Source: Synergistaceae bacterium
GTDB lineage: Bacteria; Synergistota; Synergistia; Synergistales; Synergistaceae
Direction: 5' to 3'
DNA length: 64,000 nt
Assembly: GCA_021372895.1 (NCBI GenBank)
Contig: JAJFTP010000007.1
Location: 1 to 64,000, forward strand
Under the pieces are notes generated by a model. That model was not told where the DNA came from. It ran no database searches and saw only the letters and a list, made by a program, of their open reading frames with translations. Position 1 is the first letter of the stretch. Every line of letters starts with the position of its first letter. Position numbers and translations under genes: made by a program. Positions 25,956 to 35,495 of this stretch are shown one piece after another.

Positions 25956-27101
25956 ATGGCTGCTCCCGGCAAGAAAGACTATTATGAAATATTGGGTGTT
26001 GGACGGGGAGCCTCGGCCGACGAAATAAAAAAAGCCTACCGCAAGCTGACAAGGAAGTATCACCCGGATGCTAATCAGGGCAACGCGGAGGCAGAGAAAA
26101 AATACAAAGAGATCAACGAGGCCAATGAGATCCTGAGCGACCCCAAGAAGCGTGCGCAGTACGACCAGTTTGGCTACGTCGGGGATATGCCTCCCGGCGG
26201 AGGTTTTGAAGGTTTCGGAGGCGCGGGTTTCGGAGGTTTTGAAGGTTTCGGAGGCGGCGATTTCGGCGACCTGTTCGGGGATCTCTTCGGAGGCGCCGGC
26301 AGGCGTTCGGTGAATCCGAACGCCCCGCGCCGGGGCAATGACCTTGAATACACTATGCAGATATCTCTCGAAGACGCTTATCGGGGTGTCAGCCGCAAGA
26401 TAGAGATTCCAAAGTTGGTTACCTGTCCGCACTGCGGCGGAGGAGGAGCGGAGCCCGGCACAAAAGTCGATACCTGCCAGACCTGCGGCGGTCGGGGACA
26501 GGTACAGCAGACCGTCAATACTCCGTTTGGACAGATGGCGCAGGTAAGGACCTGTCCCGCGTGCAATGGCAAGGGCAAGACAATAAAGACTCCTTGCCGT
26601 GAATGTCATGGACAGGGTCGTGTACGCAAGCAGCATTCTGTTGAGGTCAAGATACCCGCCGGTGTCGATACCGGAAACAGGCTCAGGGTTTCAGGTCAGG
26701 GCGAGGCAGGAGTAAACGGCGGGCCGTCGGGTGACCTGTTCCTGCTCATCGAGGTGAAACCCGACATACGCTTCCAGCGAAAAGGAGACGACCTTAACAC
26801 GGCTGTCGACATAGCTTATCCTCAGGCGGCTCTTGGCTGTGAGGTCAAGATTGAGACGTTTGACGGTTTTGAGATGCTGGATATTCCGGCAGGGACACAG
26901 CCTGGTTCAAAACTGCGTATAAAGGGCCGCGGCATGCCTCGGCTGCGCGGGAACGGCAACGGGGATATGAATATCCTGGTTCGTGTAAAAGTTACAAAGG
27001 ACCCGTCTGCGAAGGAACGCGAACTCCTTGAGCAGCTTGCAAAAGAGATGAAAGTGCCTGTTAAGACAAAAGAAGGTATCTTTGACAAGTTTAGAAAATA
27101 G
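25956..27101 (+). CDS. dnaJ: Co-chaperone DnaJ (Hsp40)
   Basis: Type I J-protein of 381 residues that delivers clients to DnaK and stimulates its ATPase. The J domain (about 7-70) has the HPD motif in [10 protein letters not shown] Gly/Phe-rich linker follows (about 80-120). Four zinc-finger repeats appear in order: [24 protein letters not shown] and CRECHGQG. The C-terminal substrate domains are complete. The next gene in the conserved order, prmA, is displaced 5.2 kb downstream by the liv operon. Confidence 0.96.
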   Translation: MAAPGKKDYYEILGVGRGASADEIKKAYRKLTRKYHPDANQGNAEAEKKYKEINEANEILSDPKKRAQYDQFGYVGDMPPGGGFEGFGGAGFGGFEGFGGGDFGDLFGDLFGGAGRRSVNPNAPRRGNDLEYTMQISLEDAYRGVSRKIEIPKLVTCPHCGGGGAEPGTKVDTCQTCGGRGQVQQTVNTPFGQMAQVRTCPACNGKGKTIKTPCRECHGQGRVRKQHSVEVKIPAGVDTGNRLRVSGQGEAGVNGGPSGDLFLLIEVKPDIRFQRKGDDLNTAVDIAYPQAALGCEVKIETFDGFEMLDIPAGTQPGSKLRIKGRGMPRLRGNGNGDMNILVRVKVTKDPSAKERELLEQLAKEMKVPVKTKEGIFDKFRK

Positions 27102-27625
27102 CGCCGCAGCTAAGTGGCAATAGTCTCGGCAAATACAGTTTTAACGCATTTGCAGCATGGATAAGGAAGGCCGATGGCAGGATCTTGCTTTTCTCTGATG
27201 ATGTCGGGTAATTTGATACCGACAGGCATGAGAGCGCAGGATCGTTGCCATTGGCTTTTTTTGCAGTTTTCGCGATATTTTGTGCTGACGGGACAATATT
27301 ATGAAAATCATCAGAGATGGTTTGGTATAGCCGGCTCATACCGGCATTCATCTTCCCACGCCTGAAAATGAACTCTTCGCACACATTGATTCAAAATTTT
27401 GGCTATTATGCCTGACAAAATGATTTTTTTCTTTACATATCACACTCTGGATTATAGAATAGCCAAAGCGGAGGGATCTTATCCAAAATCTATTTGTCCA
27501 TATTTTTAATTACCGATTTTCTATTTTTGTGAGGAGGTGAGGCACTGGCGGTAAGTTCTGGAATCACTGGGAACAAAACAGAAGTCCCTGAAGTTTTTCC
27601 ACAACATTATTGGAGGTGTAGTATA
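27102..27625. other. Intergenic region between dnaJ and the first liv operon
   Basis: 524 nt. It contains the liv promoter at 27432-27460. A strong Shine-Dalgarno-like GAGGAGGTGAGG at 27531-27542 has no conventional start codon after it; an in-frame CTG at 27545 would extend livK by 27 residues, which I do not favour. The first 320 nt show no gene or terminator I can support, so how dnaJ transcription ends is unclear. Confidence 0.45.
27432..27460 (+). promoter_or_regulatory. Sigma-70-type promoter of the first liv operon
   Basis: TTTACA at 27432-27437, a 17-nt spacer, and TAGAAT at 27455-27460. This gives a leader of about 160 nt before the livK start. Confidence 0.5.
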
Positions 27626-28774
27626 TTGAAGAAGATCCTTGCAGTACTGGCAGTCATTATGATTCTTTGTGCGGCGGGTGCGGCATTTGCAGCCGAGCCG
27701 ATCAAGGTTGGTTATCTTGCGGCTCTCACCGGTGACTTTGCAGCTTATGGAACGACAGAAGTAAACATGGCGAAGATGGTAGTCGGAGACGTCAATGCAA
27801 AGGGCGGAGTCCTTGGCCGTCCAATCGAACTCGTAGTCTACGATACAAAAACACGCAACGAAGACGCTGTCAATGCAGTCCGCCGTATGATCGAGAGTGA
27901 CAAGGTCGTAGCAATCATTGGAGCAAACTCAAGCGGGATCAACATCGCGACAGCACCCATCGTTGACAGGGGCAAGGTACCCCAGATATCGACGGTAGGG
28001 ACCAACCCGCTCGTTACGGTTGACAGTAAGGGTAATGTACGCCCCTACTCATTCCGTATCTGCTTCACAGACCCATATCAGGGCGAACTTGCCGCAGAGC
28101 TTGCAATGACCGATCTTAAGAAGGACAAAGCCGCGATTCTCTATAACGTTGGCTCAGACTATGCTCAGGGACTCAGAGAGTTCTTTACTAAGAGCTATAA
28201 GGCCCTTAACGGCAAGATCGTAGCTGACGAAGGTTACCGCGACACAGACGTCGACTTCCGCGCGCAGCTTACGAAGGTCAAGAGTTCAGGTGCAAATGTC
28301 CTGTTTCTGCCGGGTATGGGCAAGGACATGGCGCTCATCATCAAGCAGGCTAAGGAGCTTGGCCTGAACGTCACAATAATCGGCGGCGACGGCTACGGCG
28401 AGTTTATGAACGAGATAGCAGGCGACTCTATGAAGGGCACATACTGGGTCAACCACACATATCTTGAAGACCCCGTCATGGCCCCGATCTTTGCGCGCTA
28501 CAAGAAGGTCTACAAGGATGACTGCAAAGAATTCGTAAACGGTACAATGGCTTACGACGCAACCTACTGGCTCATCGACGCCATCAAACGCGCCGGCAAG
28601 GCAGAAGGACCCGCAATCGCGAAGGCGCTTGAATCAACGAAGAACCTTAAGCTGAACCACGCGACCCTTACGATCGACCCAAAAACTCACAACCCGCTTA
28701 AGAAGGCAGGAGTCATTCTCAGGGTCGGAGATGACCTCAAGGCGAAGTTCTACAAGAAGGTCCAACCGAAATAA
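27626..28774 (+). CDS. livK: Branched-chain amino acid ABC transporter, substrate-binding protein (system 1)
   Basis: Periplasmic or lipid-side binding protein of 382 residues that captures leucine-type amino acids for the LivHMGF permease. It starts at TTG 27626 behind GGAGGTG and begins with a signal peptide (KKILAVLAVIMILCAAGAAFAAE). The mature part shows the LIVBP fold: IKVGYLAALTGDFAAYG, VIGANSSGIN (ligand Ser/Thr region), STVGTNPLVT and SDYAQGLREFF. The ligand could be any hydrophobic or related amino acid. A strong hairpin follows the stop codon, before livH. Confidence 0.92.
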   Translation: MKKILAVLAVIMILCAAGAAFAAEPIKVGYLAALTGDFAAYGTTEVNMAKMVVGDVNAKGGVLGRPIELVVYDTKTRNEDAVNAVRRMIESDKVVAIIGANSSGINIATAPIVDRGKVPQISTVGTNPLVTVDSKGNVRPYSFRICFTDPYQGELAAELAMTDLKKDKAAILYNVGSDYAQGLREFFTKSYKALNGKIVADEGYRDTDVDFRAQLTKVKSSGANVLFLPGMGKDMALIIKQAKELGLNVTIIGGDGYGEFMNEIAGDSMKGTYWVNHTYLEDPVMAPIFARYKKVYKDDCKEFVNGTMAYDATYWLIDAIKRAGKAEGPAIAKALESTKNLKLNHATLTIDPKTHNPLKKAGVILRVGDDLKAKFYKKVQPK

Positions 28775-28794
28775 AATAGTTTCTGTGCGGTATA

Positions 28795-28821
28795 CGGGCT
28801 TGGGGATCGATCCCAAGCCCG
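28795..28821 (+). other. Strong hairpin between livK and livH (system 1)
   Basis: CGGGCTTGGG (28795-28804) pairs perfectly with CCCAAGCCCG (28812-28821); the 7-nt loop contains GATC. There is no T-run, so it probably stabilises the livK 3' end or attenuates read-through, giving excess binding protein over permease. The second liv operon has a hairpin at the same place. Confidence 0.6.
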
Positions 28822-28884
28822 CTCCGGCCTCTTGTTCAGGTCGATAAAAACCGGTCAGGCACCGGGAAGGCTGAGGTGTTTTAA

Positions 28885-29766
28885 TTGGATATGATTATCC
28901 AGCAGATCATTAACGGACTTTCACTCGGGTCTGTTTATGCTCTTATAGCAGTAGGCTATTCGCTAGTATATTCAATACTGCTTTGTTCGAACTTTGCACA
29001 TGGCGGGTTTCTCGTGATAGGCGGCTACATATGCTATTTTGCGCTTCGCACTGGCGGCATGAACATCTGGTTTGCCTCTCTTGCTGCGATCATAGGAGCC
29101 GGGATCTCGGCTGTAGTTGTTGAAAAGCTTGCTTACAAACCCATTCGTGAGCGTACGCCCATCACGCTGTACATGCTTATTGCATCAATGGGCATGAGCA
29201 TAGTTATTGAGAATATTTTCGTGGTTACCGTCGGCGGCCGCTTCCGTGCGCTTCCTCCGGTGATCCCGACGCAACCCGTAAATTTTTTCGGTCTTGCCAC
29301 CACCAGCGCATTTGACCTTCTTTCGCTGGTAACTGCGATTGTCTTTTTGGTAGCCCTTCAGCTCTTTTTATCAAAGACCAAATGGGGCCTTGCTATACGC
29401 GCTGCCTCATATAACCTTAAGACTGCGGGGCTGATGGGCGTAAACGTAAACAGGCTCATATCAATAGTCTTCTTCGTTGCAGGTCTGCTCGCAGGCGTCG
29501 GCGGCATATTTCTCTCCGTCCGTTACACTCTGTATCCACAGCTCGGAATGATCACGACCAAGGCGTTCGTTGCAGCGGTGATTGGTGGGCTTGGCTCTCT
29601 TCCCGGCGCTGTTGTAGGCAGTCTCATCCTTGGTCTTGCTGAGATGCTCACTGCTGGTTTCATATCGAGCCAGTTCCGTGACCTTGTCGTTTTCGGGCTG
29701 CTCATAGTTACGCTCATTATCCGTCCAACGGGTCTCTTCGGGAAATCCGTGGGCGAGAAAGTGTAG
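28885..29766 (+). CDS. livH: Branched-chain amino acid ABC transporter permease LivH (system 1)
   Basis: Inner-membrane permease of 293 residues with about eight hydrophobic segments, pairing with LivM. Typical LivH blocks are SLGSVYALIAVGYSLVYSILLCSNFAHG near the N-terminus and the EAA-like cytoplasmic loop ARAASYNLKTAGLMGVNVNRLIS-type segment before FVAGLLAGVGGI. A TTG start at 28885 has GAGGTG 6 nt upstream. The gene ends with TAG, used as a normal stop, and livM starts 9 nt later. Confidence 0.93.
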   Translation: MDMIIQQIINGLSLGSVYALIAVGYSLVYSILLCSNFAHGGFLVIGGYICYFALRTGGMNIWFASLAAIIGAGISAVVVEKLAYKPIRERTPITLYMLIASMGMSIVIENIFVVTVGGRFRALPPVIPTQPVNFFGLATTSAFDLLSLVTAIVFLVALQLFLSKTKWGLAIRAASYNLKTAGLMGVNVNRLISIVFFVAGLLAGVGGIFLSVRYTLYPQLGMITTKAFVAAVIGGLGSLPGAVVGSLILGLAEMLTAGFISSQFRDLVVFGLLIVTLIIRPTGLFGKSVGEKV

Positions 29767-29775
29767 GGATACAGC

Positions 29776-30660
29776 ATGGAAGGTTATGCTGGCGGCGTAA
29801 TCACCCTCCTTGCGGTAAACTGCATAGCAGCGCTTGGGGTATCACTGTTTACAGGATTTACCGGCATATTTACGCTTGGACACGCCGGTTACATGGCGAT
29901 AGGTGCATATACGGCTGCTATACTGACGATCCAGTATGGAGTTCACTTTATCCCTGCTATCATTATCGGCGGGCTTGTGGCGATGGTATTTGCATATCTG
30001 ATCGGTATCCCTACGCTTAAGCTTGTCGGTGACTACTACACAATAGCATCTCTGGGACTTGGAGAAGCTATAAGGCTTATTATAGAAAACTGGCAAAGTG
30101 TCACGCGCGGTGCGCGTGGATACCCCGGAATAGACAATTACACCTCGATGCCGGTGGCATTCGGATTTCTTATAGTAATGGGCATAGGGATGTTTTTTCT
30201 GGTAAACAGCAGCTATGGGCGTGCGTTCAAGGCTTGCCGGGACGACTATATAGCAGCGTCCCTTCTGGGCTTCAATACCGCACGGTTCAGGGTCCTCAGC
30301 CTTGCCATATCAGGCTTTTACTGCGGAGTCTCAGGGGCCCTGCTTGGGGGGTACATGTCGTTCATCCAGCCTGTCATGTTTGACATGGCTAAATCTACGG
30401 AACTTGTATCTATAGTTGTCTTCGGTGGTCTGGGATCGATGAGCGGCTGTCTTATCGGAACAACGATCCTGACACTTGTGACGGAACTGTTCCGCCCGAT
30501 ATCCCAGTATCGTATGCTGGTCTACGGACTTGTCCTTGTCCTGGTAATGGTCCTGCGTCCGGAAGGGATCATGGGGACGAATGAACTTACAATGACATAC
30601 ATAAAAAGTATTTTTCGCCGCAAAAAGAAAATCCCTGCAACAGAGGAAGGCGTCCGCTGA
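29776..30660 (+). CDS. livM: Branched-chain amino acid ABC transporter permease LivM (system 1)
   Basis: Inner-membrane permease of 294 residues. The N-terminal block LGVSLFTGFTGIFTLGHAGYMAIGAY and the cytoplasmic loop FKACRDDYIAASLLGFNTARFRVLSLAISGFYCG are characteristic of LivM. It is shorter than E. coli LivM, which carries an N-terminal extension. The stop codon overlaps the livG start (TGATG), so expression is coupled to the first ATPase. Confidence 0.93.
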   Translation: MEGYAGGVITLLAVNCIAALGVSLFTGFTGIFTLGHAGYMAIGAYTAAILTIQYGVHFIPAIIIGGLVAMVFAYLIGIPTLKLVGDYYTIASLGLGEAIRLIIENWQSVTRGARGYPGIDNYTSMPVAFGFLIVMGIGMFFLVNSSYGRAFKACRDDYIAASLLGFNTARFRVLSLAISGFYCGVSGALLGGYMSFIQPVMFDMAKSTELVSIVVFGGLGSMSGCLIGTTILTLVTELFRPISQYRMLVYGLVLVLVMVLRPEGIMGTNELTMTYIKSIFRRKKKIPATEEGVR

Positions 30661-31427
30661 TGGCAGCCATACTTGAACTCAAAAATGTAAACAAGGCCTT
30701 TGGCGGCGTTCAGGCTGTCAAAGATATGACGTTCAAGATAGAGACCGGTGAACTTGCCGGACTTATCGGACCGAATGGCGCCGGTAAAACCACTATATTC
30801 AACCTCGTCACAGGTGTTTACGATGTAACGAGCGGAGATATCGAATTCAAAGGAAATAATATAAACAGGCTTAAGACCTATCAGGTTATATCGCTTGGCA
30901 TTGCGCGTACCTTCCAGAACCTCCGTCTCTTCGCGGCTTCAACAGTGCTGGATAACGTAATGACTGCCGCACAGCAGCACTACAAGTACGGTTTCTTCGA
31001 AGCGGTCAGCCACATGGGACGCTGGAGAAAAATGGAGGGCGCAACACGTGCCGAGAGCATGGAGCTTCTTGAGAGAGTCGGGCTTGCGGATCGCGCAGAT
31101 CAGGCGGCAGGCACACTCCCTTATGGACTTCAGCGCCGTCTGGAGATAGCGCGCGCAATCTCCCTGAAGCCTGAACTCCTGCTTCTTGACGAACCGGCGG
31201 CAGGGATGAACGCGGAAGAGGTAGAGCAGCTGAACGAGCTGATACAAAACATTCACAAGGATTTTAACCTGACCATCCTCCTGATTGAACATCATATGGA
31301 TATGGTTATGGAGATATGTCCCCACATCGTATGCATGAACTTTGGTGCAAAGATAGCAGAGGGCTCTCCGGACGAGATACAGCGCCATCCGGAGGTCCTT
31401 AAGGCATATCTTGGAGAGGAGGAATAG
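30660..31427 (+). CDS. livG: Branched-chain amino acid ABC transporter ATPase LivG (system 1)
   Basis: Cytosolic ATPase of 255 residues. Intact motifs: Walker [10 protein letters not shown] (about 38-46), the LivG-type signature [14 protein letters not shown], Walker [13 protein letters not shown] and the H-loop [10 protein letters not shown]. It pairs with LivF. Because LivF of this operon lacks the Walker A lysine, LivG may supply the only fully active ATP site half of the heterodimer. Confidence 0.95.
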   Translation: MAAILELKNVNKAFGGVQAVKDMTFKIETGELAGLIGPNGAGKTTIFNLVTGVYDVTSGDIEFKGNNINRLKTYQVISLGIARTFQNLRLFAASTVLDNVMTAAQQHYKYGFFEAVSHMGRWRKMEGATRAESMELLERVGLADRADQAAGTLPYGLQRRLEIARAISLKPELLLLDEPAAGMNAEEVEQLNELIQNIHKDFNLTILLIEHHMDMVMEICPHIVCMNFGAKIAEGSPDEIQRHPEVLKAYLGEEE

Positions 31428-31430
31428 GAA

Positions 31431-32162
31431 ATGGAAGAAAGAAAGCCTATCCTCTCCGTAAGAAATCTATCCGTCAATTATGGCGCAATTCAGGCGCTTA
31501 AAGGCGTCGATCTTAATGTATATCCCGGAGAGATAGTGACTGTCATCGGAGCAAACGGAGCCGGCAACTCGACGATGATGAGTGCAATAATGGGCGAGGT
31601 GCCACGAGCGGGTGGCGAGATCCTGCTTGACGGTATGCCGTTGCCTGCAAGGAGCTTTCAGGTCGTTGAAGCCGGGGTCAGCCTTTCACCGGAGGGCAGA
31701 AAGGTCTTTGCTCCCCTTACTGTTTATGAGAACCTTGAGATAGGGGCGTTCCCGCTTAAGGACCGCGGTCAGGTTGCCCAACAGCTGGAAAAAGTATACC
31801 ATCTGTTCCCGCGTCTTAAAGAACGTAATGATCAATATGCCGGCACGCTTTCAGGCGGGGAGCAGCAGATGCTTGCCATCGGGCGTGCGCTCATGGCGAT
31901 GCCGAGAGTCCTGCTTCTCGATGAACCGTCACTCGGGCTTGCCCCGATAATCATCAATGAGATATTCAAAGAACTCACGGAGATCAATCAGAAACTCGGA
32001 ATGACGATCCTTCTGGTTGAGCAGAATGCCCGCAAAGCGCTGCTGCTCTCGCACAGGGCATACGTACTTCAGACCGGAAAAATCACGATGGAAGGAATTT
32101 CAAAAGATCTTTTGAACGATCCTGAAATTGAGGCGGCTTATCTGGGAGGCAAAAAGCATTAG
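31431..32162 (+). CDS. livF: Branched-chain amino acid ABC transporter ATPase LivF (system 1), Walker A Lys replaced
   Basis: Second ATPase subunit, 243 residues. The signature LSGGEQQMLAIGRALM, Walker B LLLDEPSLGLAP and H-switch region VEQNA are normal. The Walker A motif reads GANGAGNST: the invariant lysine is asparagine (N46, codon AAC at 31566-31568), one base from AAA/AAG. The partner operon's LivF has the normal GANGAGKSS. This should impair ATP hydrolysis at that site unless it is a sequencing error. Spacing and order otherwise follow a standard livKHMGF operon. Confidence 0.9.
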   Translation: MEERKPILSVRNLSVNYGAIQALKGVDLNVYPGEIVTVIGANGAGNSTMMSAIMGEVPRAGGEILLDGMPLPARSFQVVEAGVSLSPEGRKVFAPLTVYENLEIGAFPLKDRGQVAQQLEKVYHLFPRLKERNDQYAGTLSGGEQQMLAIGRALMAMPRVLLLDEPSLGLAPIIINEIFKELTEINQKLGMTILLVEQNARKALLLSHRAYVLQTGKITMEGISKDLLNDPEIEAAYLGGKKH

Positions 32163-32288
32163 TAAACGCTGACAGATAATAGATACACAGATGAGATCCG
32201 CTCCTTTCACAGTATATGTAGGTATAACAGGTAATATCCCCTGCCGCATACGCCGGATATCGAACTTCCATGATATCGGTATTTGCTG

Positions 32289-32318
32289 TTGTTCCGCCTG
32301 TCATTAATAGGGTACAAT
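32289..32318 (+). promoter_or_regulatory. Likely promoter of prmA-rsmE
   Basis: TTGTTC at 32289-32294, an 18-nt spacer and TACAAT at 32313-32318, 29 nt upstream of the prmA ATG. It would give prmA its own promoter after separation from dnaJ. Confidence 0.5.
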
Positions 32319-32347
32319 AGCAGACGACTTGAAGGGAGTGGAAGTTC

Positions 32348-33220
32348 ATGCAGAACAGCGAAGGATATTGGTGGTATATAACTATCTCAGATGAGACTGG
32401 ACAGGAAGATGTCCTTTTCTCTCTTGCCGATATCTCCGGGAGCATAGGCACGGAGCTTCAGGAACTTCCGTCGGGAGGGGCGAGACTCAGAGCATATTAT
32501 AGAAGCAGCGAAGAATTGTCTTACTGGAAAAAACGCCTTCTTGACGCAATGAAGGAATGGCCTTCAATAAAGGTCGAAGACTTTGGCAAGATTGAGAACC
32601 AGCCGTGGAACGTGGCTGCGGAGGAGGCTTTTCCGCCGCTGCCGGTCGGAAAGGGGCTTGTTGTCCTTGCGCCTTGGCATAAGGGGAGGGAGCCGCAAGG
32701 CCGTATGCCGCTTTACATTAATCCGGGAAGCGCATTCGGCACAGGATACCACGAAAGCACACAGATCGTGCTCGAGTTGCTCGAACAGTATTTGAAACCG
32801 GGCATGACGACAGCGGACATCGGCACAGGTTCAGGAATACTGACCATATGTGCACTGAAAATGGGTGCTGCCAAGGCCTATGCCCGCGATATCGACCCTG
32901 CTGTGATTGAGGAAGCACGCAAAAACTTTGAGCTTAATGGGCTTGACCTTCATAGGGTCGATCTCTGCACGGAAGACCTGCTTAAAGATTTCAGGCATAA
33001 AGTGGATATACTGACCGCCAATATACTTCTTGATCCGCTTATCAGCATGGTCGCCCACGTCCCTGCGGTTATCGGCAAAGATGGGGTTGCCATTTTCTCA
33101 GGCATGCTGCTTGCAGAACGCGATGTTTTCATGAAGGCGCTTGGCGAGTCAGGAATGAAGCCAGTCGAAGAACTTGTGAAGGGAGACTGGTGGGGTGTCG
33201 CTGCCAAGGCTTCGTCTTGA
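32348..33220 (+). CDS. prmA: Ribosomal protein L11 methyltransferase
   Basis: AdoMet-dependent enzyme that methylates lysines and the N-terminus of ribosomal protein L11. The 290 residues have an N-terminal L11-recognition domain (about 1-95) and a Rossmann methyltransferase domain with the family motif NPGSAFGTGYHEST, then VADIGTGSGILTI-type motif I and the NILLDPL segment (NPPL-like position). prmA usually follows dnaJ in this genomic context; here the liv operon separates them. The last 26 nt overlap rsmE. Confidence 0.93.
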   Translation: MQNSEGYWWYITISDETGQEDVLFSLADISGSIGTELQELPSGGARLRAYYRSSEELSYWKKRLLDAMKEWPSIKVEDFGKIENQPWNVAAEEAFPPLPVGKGLVVLAPWHKGREPQGRMPLYINPGSAFGTGYHESTQIVLELLEQYLKPGMTTADIGTGSGILTICALKMGAAKAYARDIDPAVIEEARKNFELNGLDLHRVDLCTEDLLKDFRHKVDILTANILLDPLISMVAHVPAVIGKDGVAIFSGMLLAERDVFMKALGESGMKPVEELVKGDWWGVAAKASS

Positions 33221-33902
33221 GAAATGTACCAAAGAAGATGGGACGTGGCTGATAGATGCGGAACAGGCGCACCATCTTGTACGCGTGCGCCGCTGCTACA
33301 ACGGATCCATTGTCGAAGGCCTGCTCGACGGGGAAAAACTTGAGCTGCGCCTTATATGTGAAGGCGACATGGTGCGGGCAGCGGAAATTTCGCGTGAAGC
33401 CGAGGCGCCTATGTCACCTGAGATCCATCTCCTGCTTGGGCTGCTGAAGAATGACCAGTTTGATGATGCCCTCCGTTTTTCGGCAGAGATAGGGGTGCAC
33501 ACCATACATCTGGTCGCATGCGAACGCAGTGTGCCTAAGTACAGCAATGACAAACTTGACGATAAAATGTCACGCTGGCGCAAAATACTTGACGAGGCCA
33601 CAAAACAGGCCGGTTCTACGAGACCGCCGGTTTTGTGTCCTCCGTGTAATTTTGACAGATTTGATTTTGCCGTGTTGCCTGAAAATCGCTTTGCAGCACT
33701 GTTGTCGCCTGATTCCGCAGCGCTTAAGAGTTTGAAGCCGTGCAGCCCGCTTGCCATTGCAATAGGTCCGGAGGGAGACTGGTCCCTTTCTGAGACAAAA
33801 ATACTGCTTGCGGAAAAATTTATACCGATAAGCCTCGGAAAAAGGATCCTGCGCGCAAGCACGGCAGTAGCCGTTGCGTGCGGCTGGTTCATGTTAGTGT
33901 AA
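33195..33902 (+). CDS. rsmE: 16S rRNA m3U1498 methyltransferase
   Basis: SPOUT-class methyltransferase of 235 residues that N3-methylates U1498 of 16S rRNA. Features: an N-terminal PUA-like part with HLVRVRR, the LLLGLLKNDQFDDALRFSAEIGVHTI segment, the AdoMet knot signature IAIGPEGDWS, and SLGKRILRASTAVAVA at the C-terminus. It starts at GTG 33195 inside the end of prmA (26-nt overlap), indicating coupling. The start codon choice is reasonable but rests on context more than on a strong ribosome-binding site. Confidence 0.93.
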   Translation: MSLPRLRLEKCTKEDGTWLIDAEQAHHLVRVRRCYNGSIVEGLLDGEKLELRLICEGDMVRAAEISREAEAPMSPEIHLLLGLLKNDQFDDALRFSAEIGVHTIHLVACERSVPKYSNDKLDDKMSRWRKILDEATKQAGSTRPPVLCPPCNFDRFDFAVLPENRFAALLSPDSAALKSLKPCSPLAIAIGPEGDWSLSETKILLAEKFIPISLGKRILRASTAVAVACGWFMLV

Positions 33903-33997
33903 GATGTGCATCCCTAACAGCGGACCATGTTATCTTTGACTTGTTGCCTATTTTTATTTTATAATCGTTTGCCAAACTGGAAAATAATTATGGTTGG

Positions 33998-35344
33998 GTG
34001 AAATATATGCTCCCATTTACGAATAAAACTTTTTCTATAAATATCCAAGGCTGCCGCACTAACCAGTATGAGGGTGAGGCAATTGCAGCCGCTCTCGAGA
34101 AGGCAGGGGCTGTCCATAACGATGTCAGCCCGGATATCGCCGTTATAATGACTTGTACTATAACAGCCGCAGCGGACAGAAAGTGCCGTAAGCTGATAAG
34201 AAAACTGCGCAGGGAGAACCCGGCCGCGGTGATCGTAGTATGCGGCTGTTATGCGCAGAAAATCTCCGGCGCGGAGCGCGAACTGCTCGACATAGACATC
34301 GTCATCGGCAACAGGATGAAGCATAAACTCCCTGAACTGCTGTCCCAATGGTATGCGAATGAAGGGATCAAAAAAGACATCTCGCTGTTTGACGACAATA
34401 TACTTGCTGAAAGCTCATGGGATGGACTGATGCTTGATCACCCGCGCATGCACAGGCGTGCCTTTCTCAAGGTACAGGACGGATGCAACCATTACTGCAG
34501 CTATTGCATAGTACCATACGTCCGCGGCAATCCTGTATCACGGGACATGGATAAAGCCGTAGCCGAAGCACGGGGTATCATCGATTCGGGCTGTAAAGAA
34601 ATTGTCCTTACCGGGATCCATTTAGGTCTTTATAAGGACCTGGGCACACTTGTCAGGCGCATAGGAAACATAGACGGACTCAAGCGTCTGCGCTTTGGTT
34701 CCATAGAGCCGTTTGCTGTCGATGATGCACTGCTTGATGCGCTTGCAGAGACAGAAACTTTCTGCCCACACCTGCATCTGCCGCTGCAGTGCGGCGATGA
34801 TGGCGTGCTTGCAGCCATGAGGCGGGGCTATACGGTCCGCGCTTTCAGAAAGATAACGGAAGATATAAGACGCAGGCTGGGCGATAAGATCCATTTAAGC
34901 ACGGACCTCATGGTAGGTTTCCCTGCGGAAGGCGATGCTGCGTTTGACAACAGCATGAAATTTATAGAGGAAATCGGTTTTGGCAAGGTGCATGTATTCC
35001 CATATTCGCCTCGCGAGGGAACGGATGCGGCTGCCATGGAACGCCAACCTGAAAAGGAAGTGCAGGAACGTGTCCATAGGGCACTTGCATTAGCAGATAA
35101 GCTCCACAAAAAATACTGCTCCGAATGGATAGGCGAAAAAGTATCAGTCCTCGTTGAAGAAAAGAAAAACGGAACGATCCGCGGCCTCACACCCAACTAT
35201 GTGCGTATTGTCGCAGAAGACAATGGAGCCAGGCTCTCTGAAGAGGTCATGGTCACACCGCAAAGATATGCGAATGGCATCCTGCTTGCCGGAAACATTC
35301 CCGACCCTCTGCATGACGAGGAAGAGTTCCCCGAAATTTTATAG
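33998..35344 (+). CDS. mtaB: tRNA t6A37 methylthiotransferase MtaB
   Basis: Radical SAM enzyme converting t6A37 to ms2t6A37 in tRNAs that read ANN codons. The protein (448 residues) has the N-terminal MTTase domain with three Cys positions (GCRTNQYE, TCTITAAAD, CGCYAQ), the radical SAM motif CNHYCSYC near residue 165, and a C-terminal TRAM domain. The GCRTNQ form and TAAADRK favour MtaB over MiaB or RimO. The start may be GTG 33998 or ATG 34007. In the ancestral order, rpsU-yqeY would follow; here 14 kb of other genes intervene. Confidence 0.92.
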   Translation: MKYMLPFTNKTFSINIQGCRTNQYEGEAIAAALEKAGAVHNDVSPDIAVIMTCTITAAADRKCRKLIRKLRRENPAAVIVVCGCYAQKISGAERELLDIDIVIGNRMKHKLPELLSQWYANEGIKKDISLFDDNILAESSWDGLMLDHPRMHRRAFLKVQDGCNHYCSYCIVPYVRGNPVSRDMDKAVAEARGIIDSGCKEIVLTGIHLGLYKDLGTLVRRIGNIDGLKRLRFGSIEPFAVDDALLDALAETETFCPHLHLPLQCGDDGVLAAMRRGYTVRAFRKITEDIRRRLGDKIHLSTDLMVGFPAEGDAAFDNSMKFIEEIGFGKVHVFPYSPREGTDAAAMERQPEKEVQERVHRALALADKLHKKYCSEWIGEKVSVLVEEKKNGTIRGLTPNYVRIVAEDNGARLSEEVMVTPQRYANGILLAGNIPDPLHDEEEFPEIL

Positions 35345-35495
35345 AAGGCCCATCTTTTTGATAAAACATTTGATAAAACAATAAAAAATCTCAGTTTCCC
35401 CTTTCAGTTGAGGTATGCTACAGTAAATATGTTTGTTATAGCAGTCGCCCGGTGAATCATGCAGTAATATGTCCATATAATGGCAGGTGAATTGA

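Noticed and set aside
27545-27625. In-frame upstream extension of the first livK from a CTG after a strong Shine-Dalgarno-like sequence
   Set aside because: CTG starts are rare, the extension is not a signal peptide, and TTG 27626 has its own GGAGGTG and begins a proper signal sequence.
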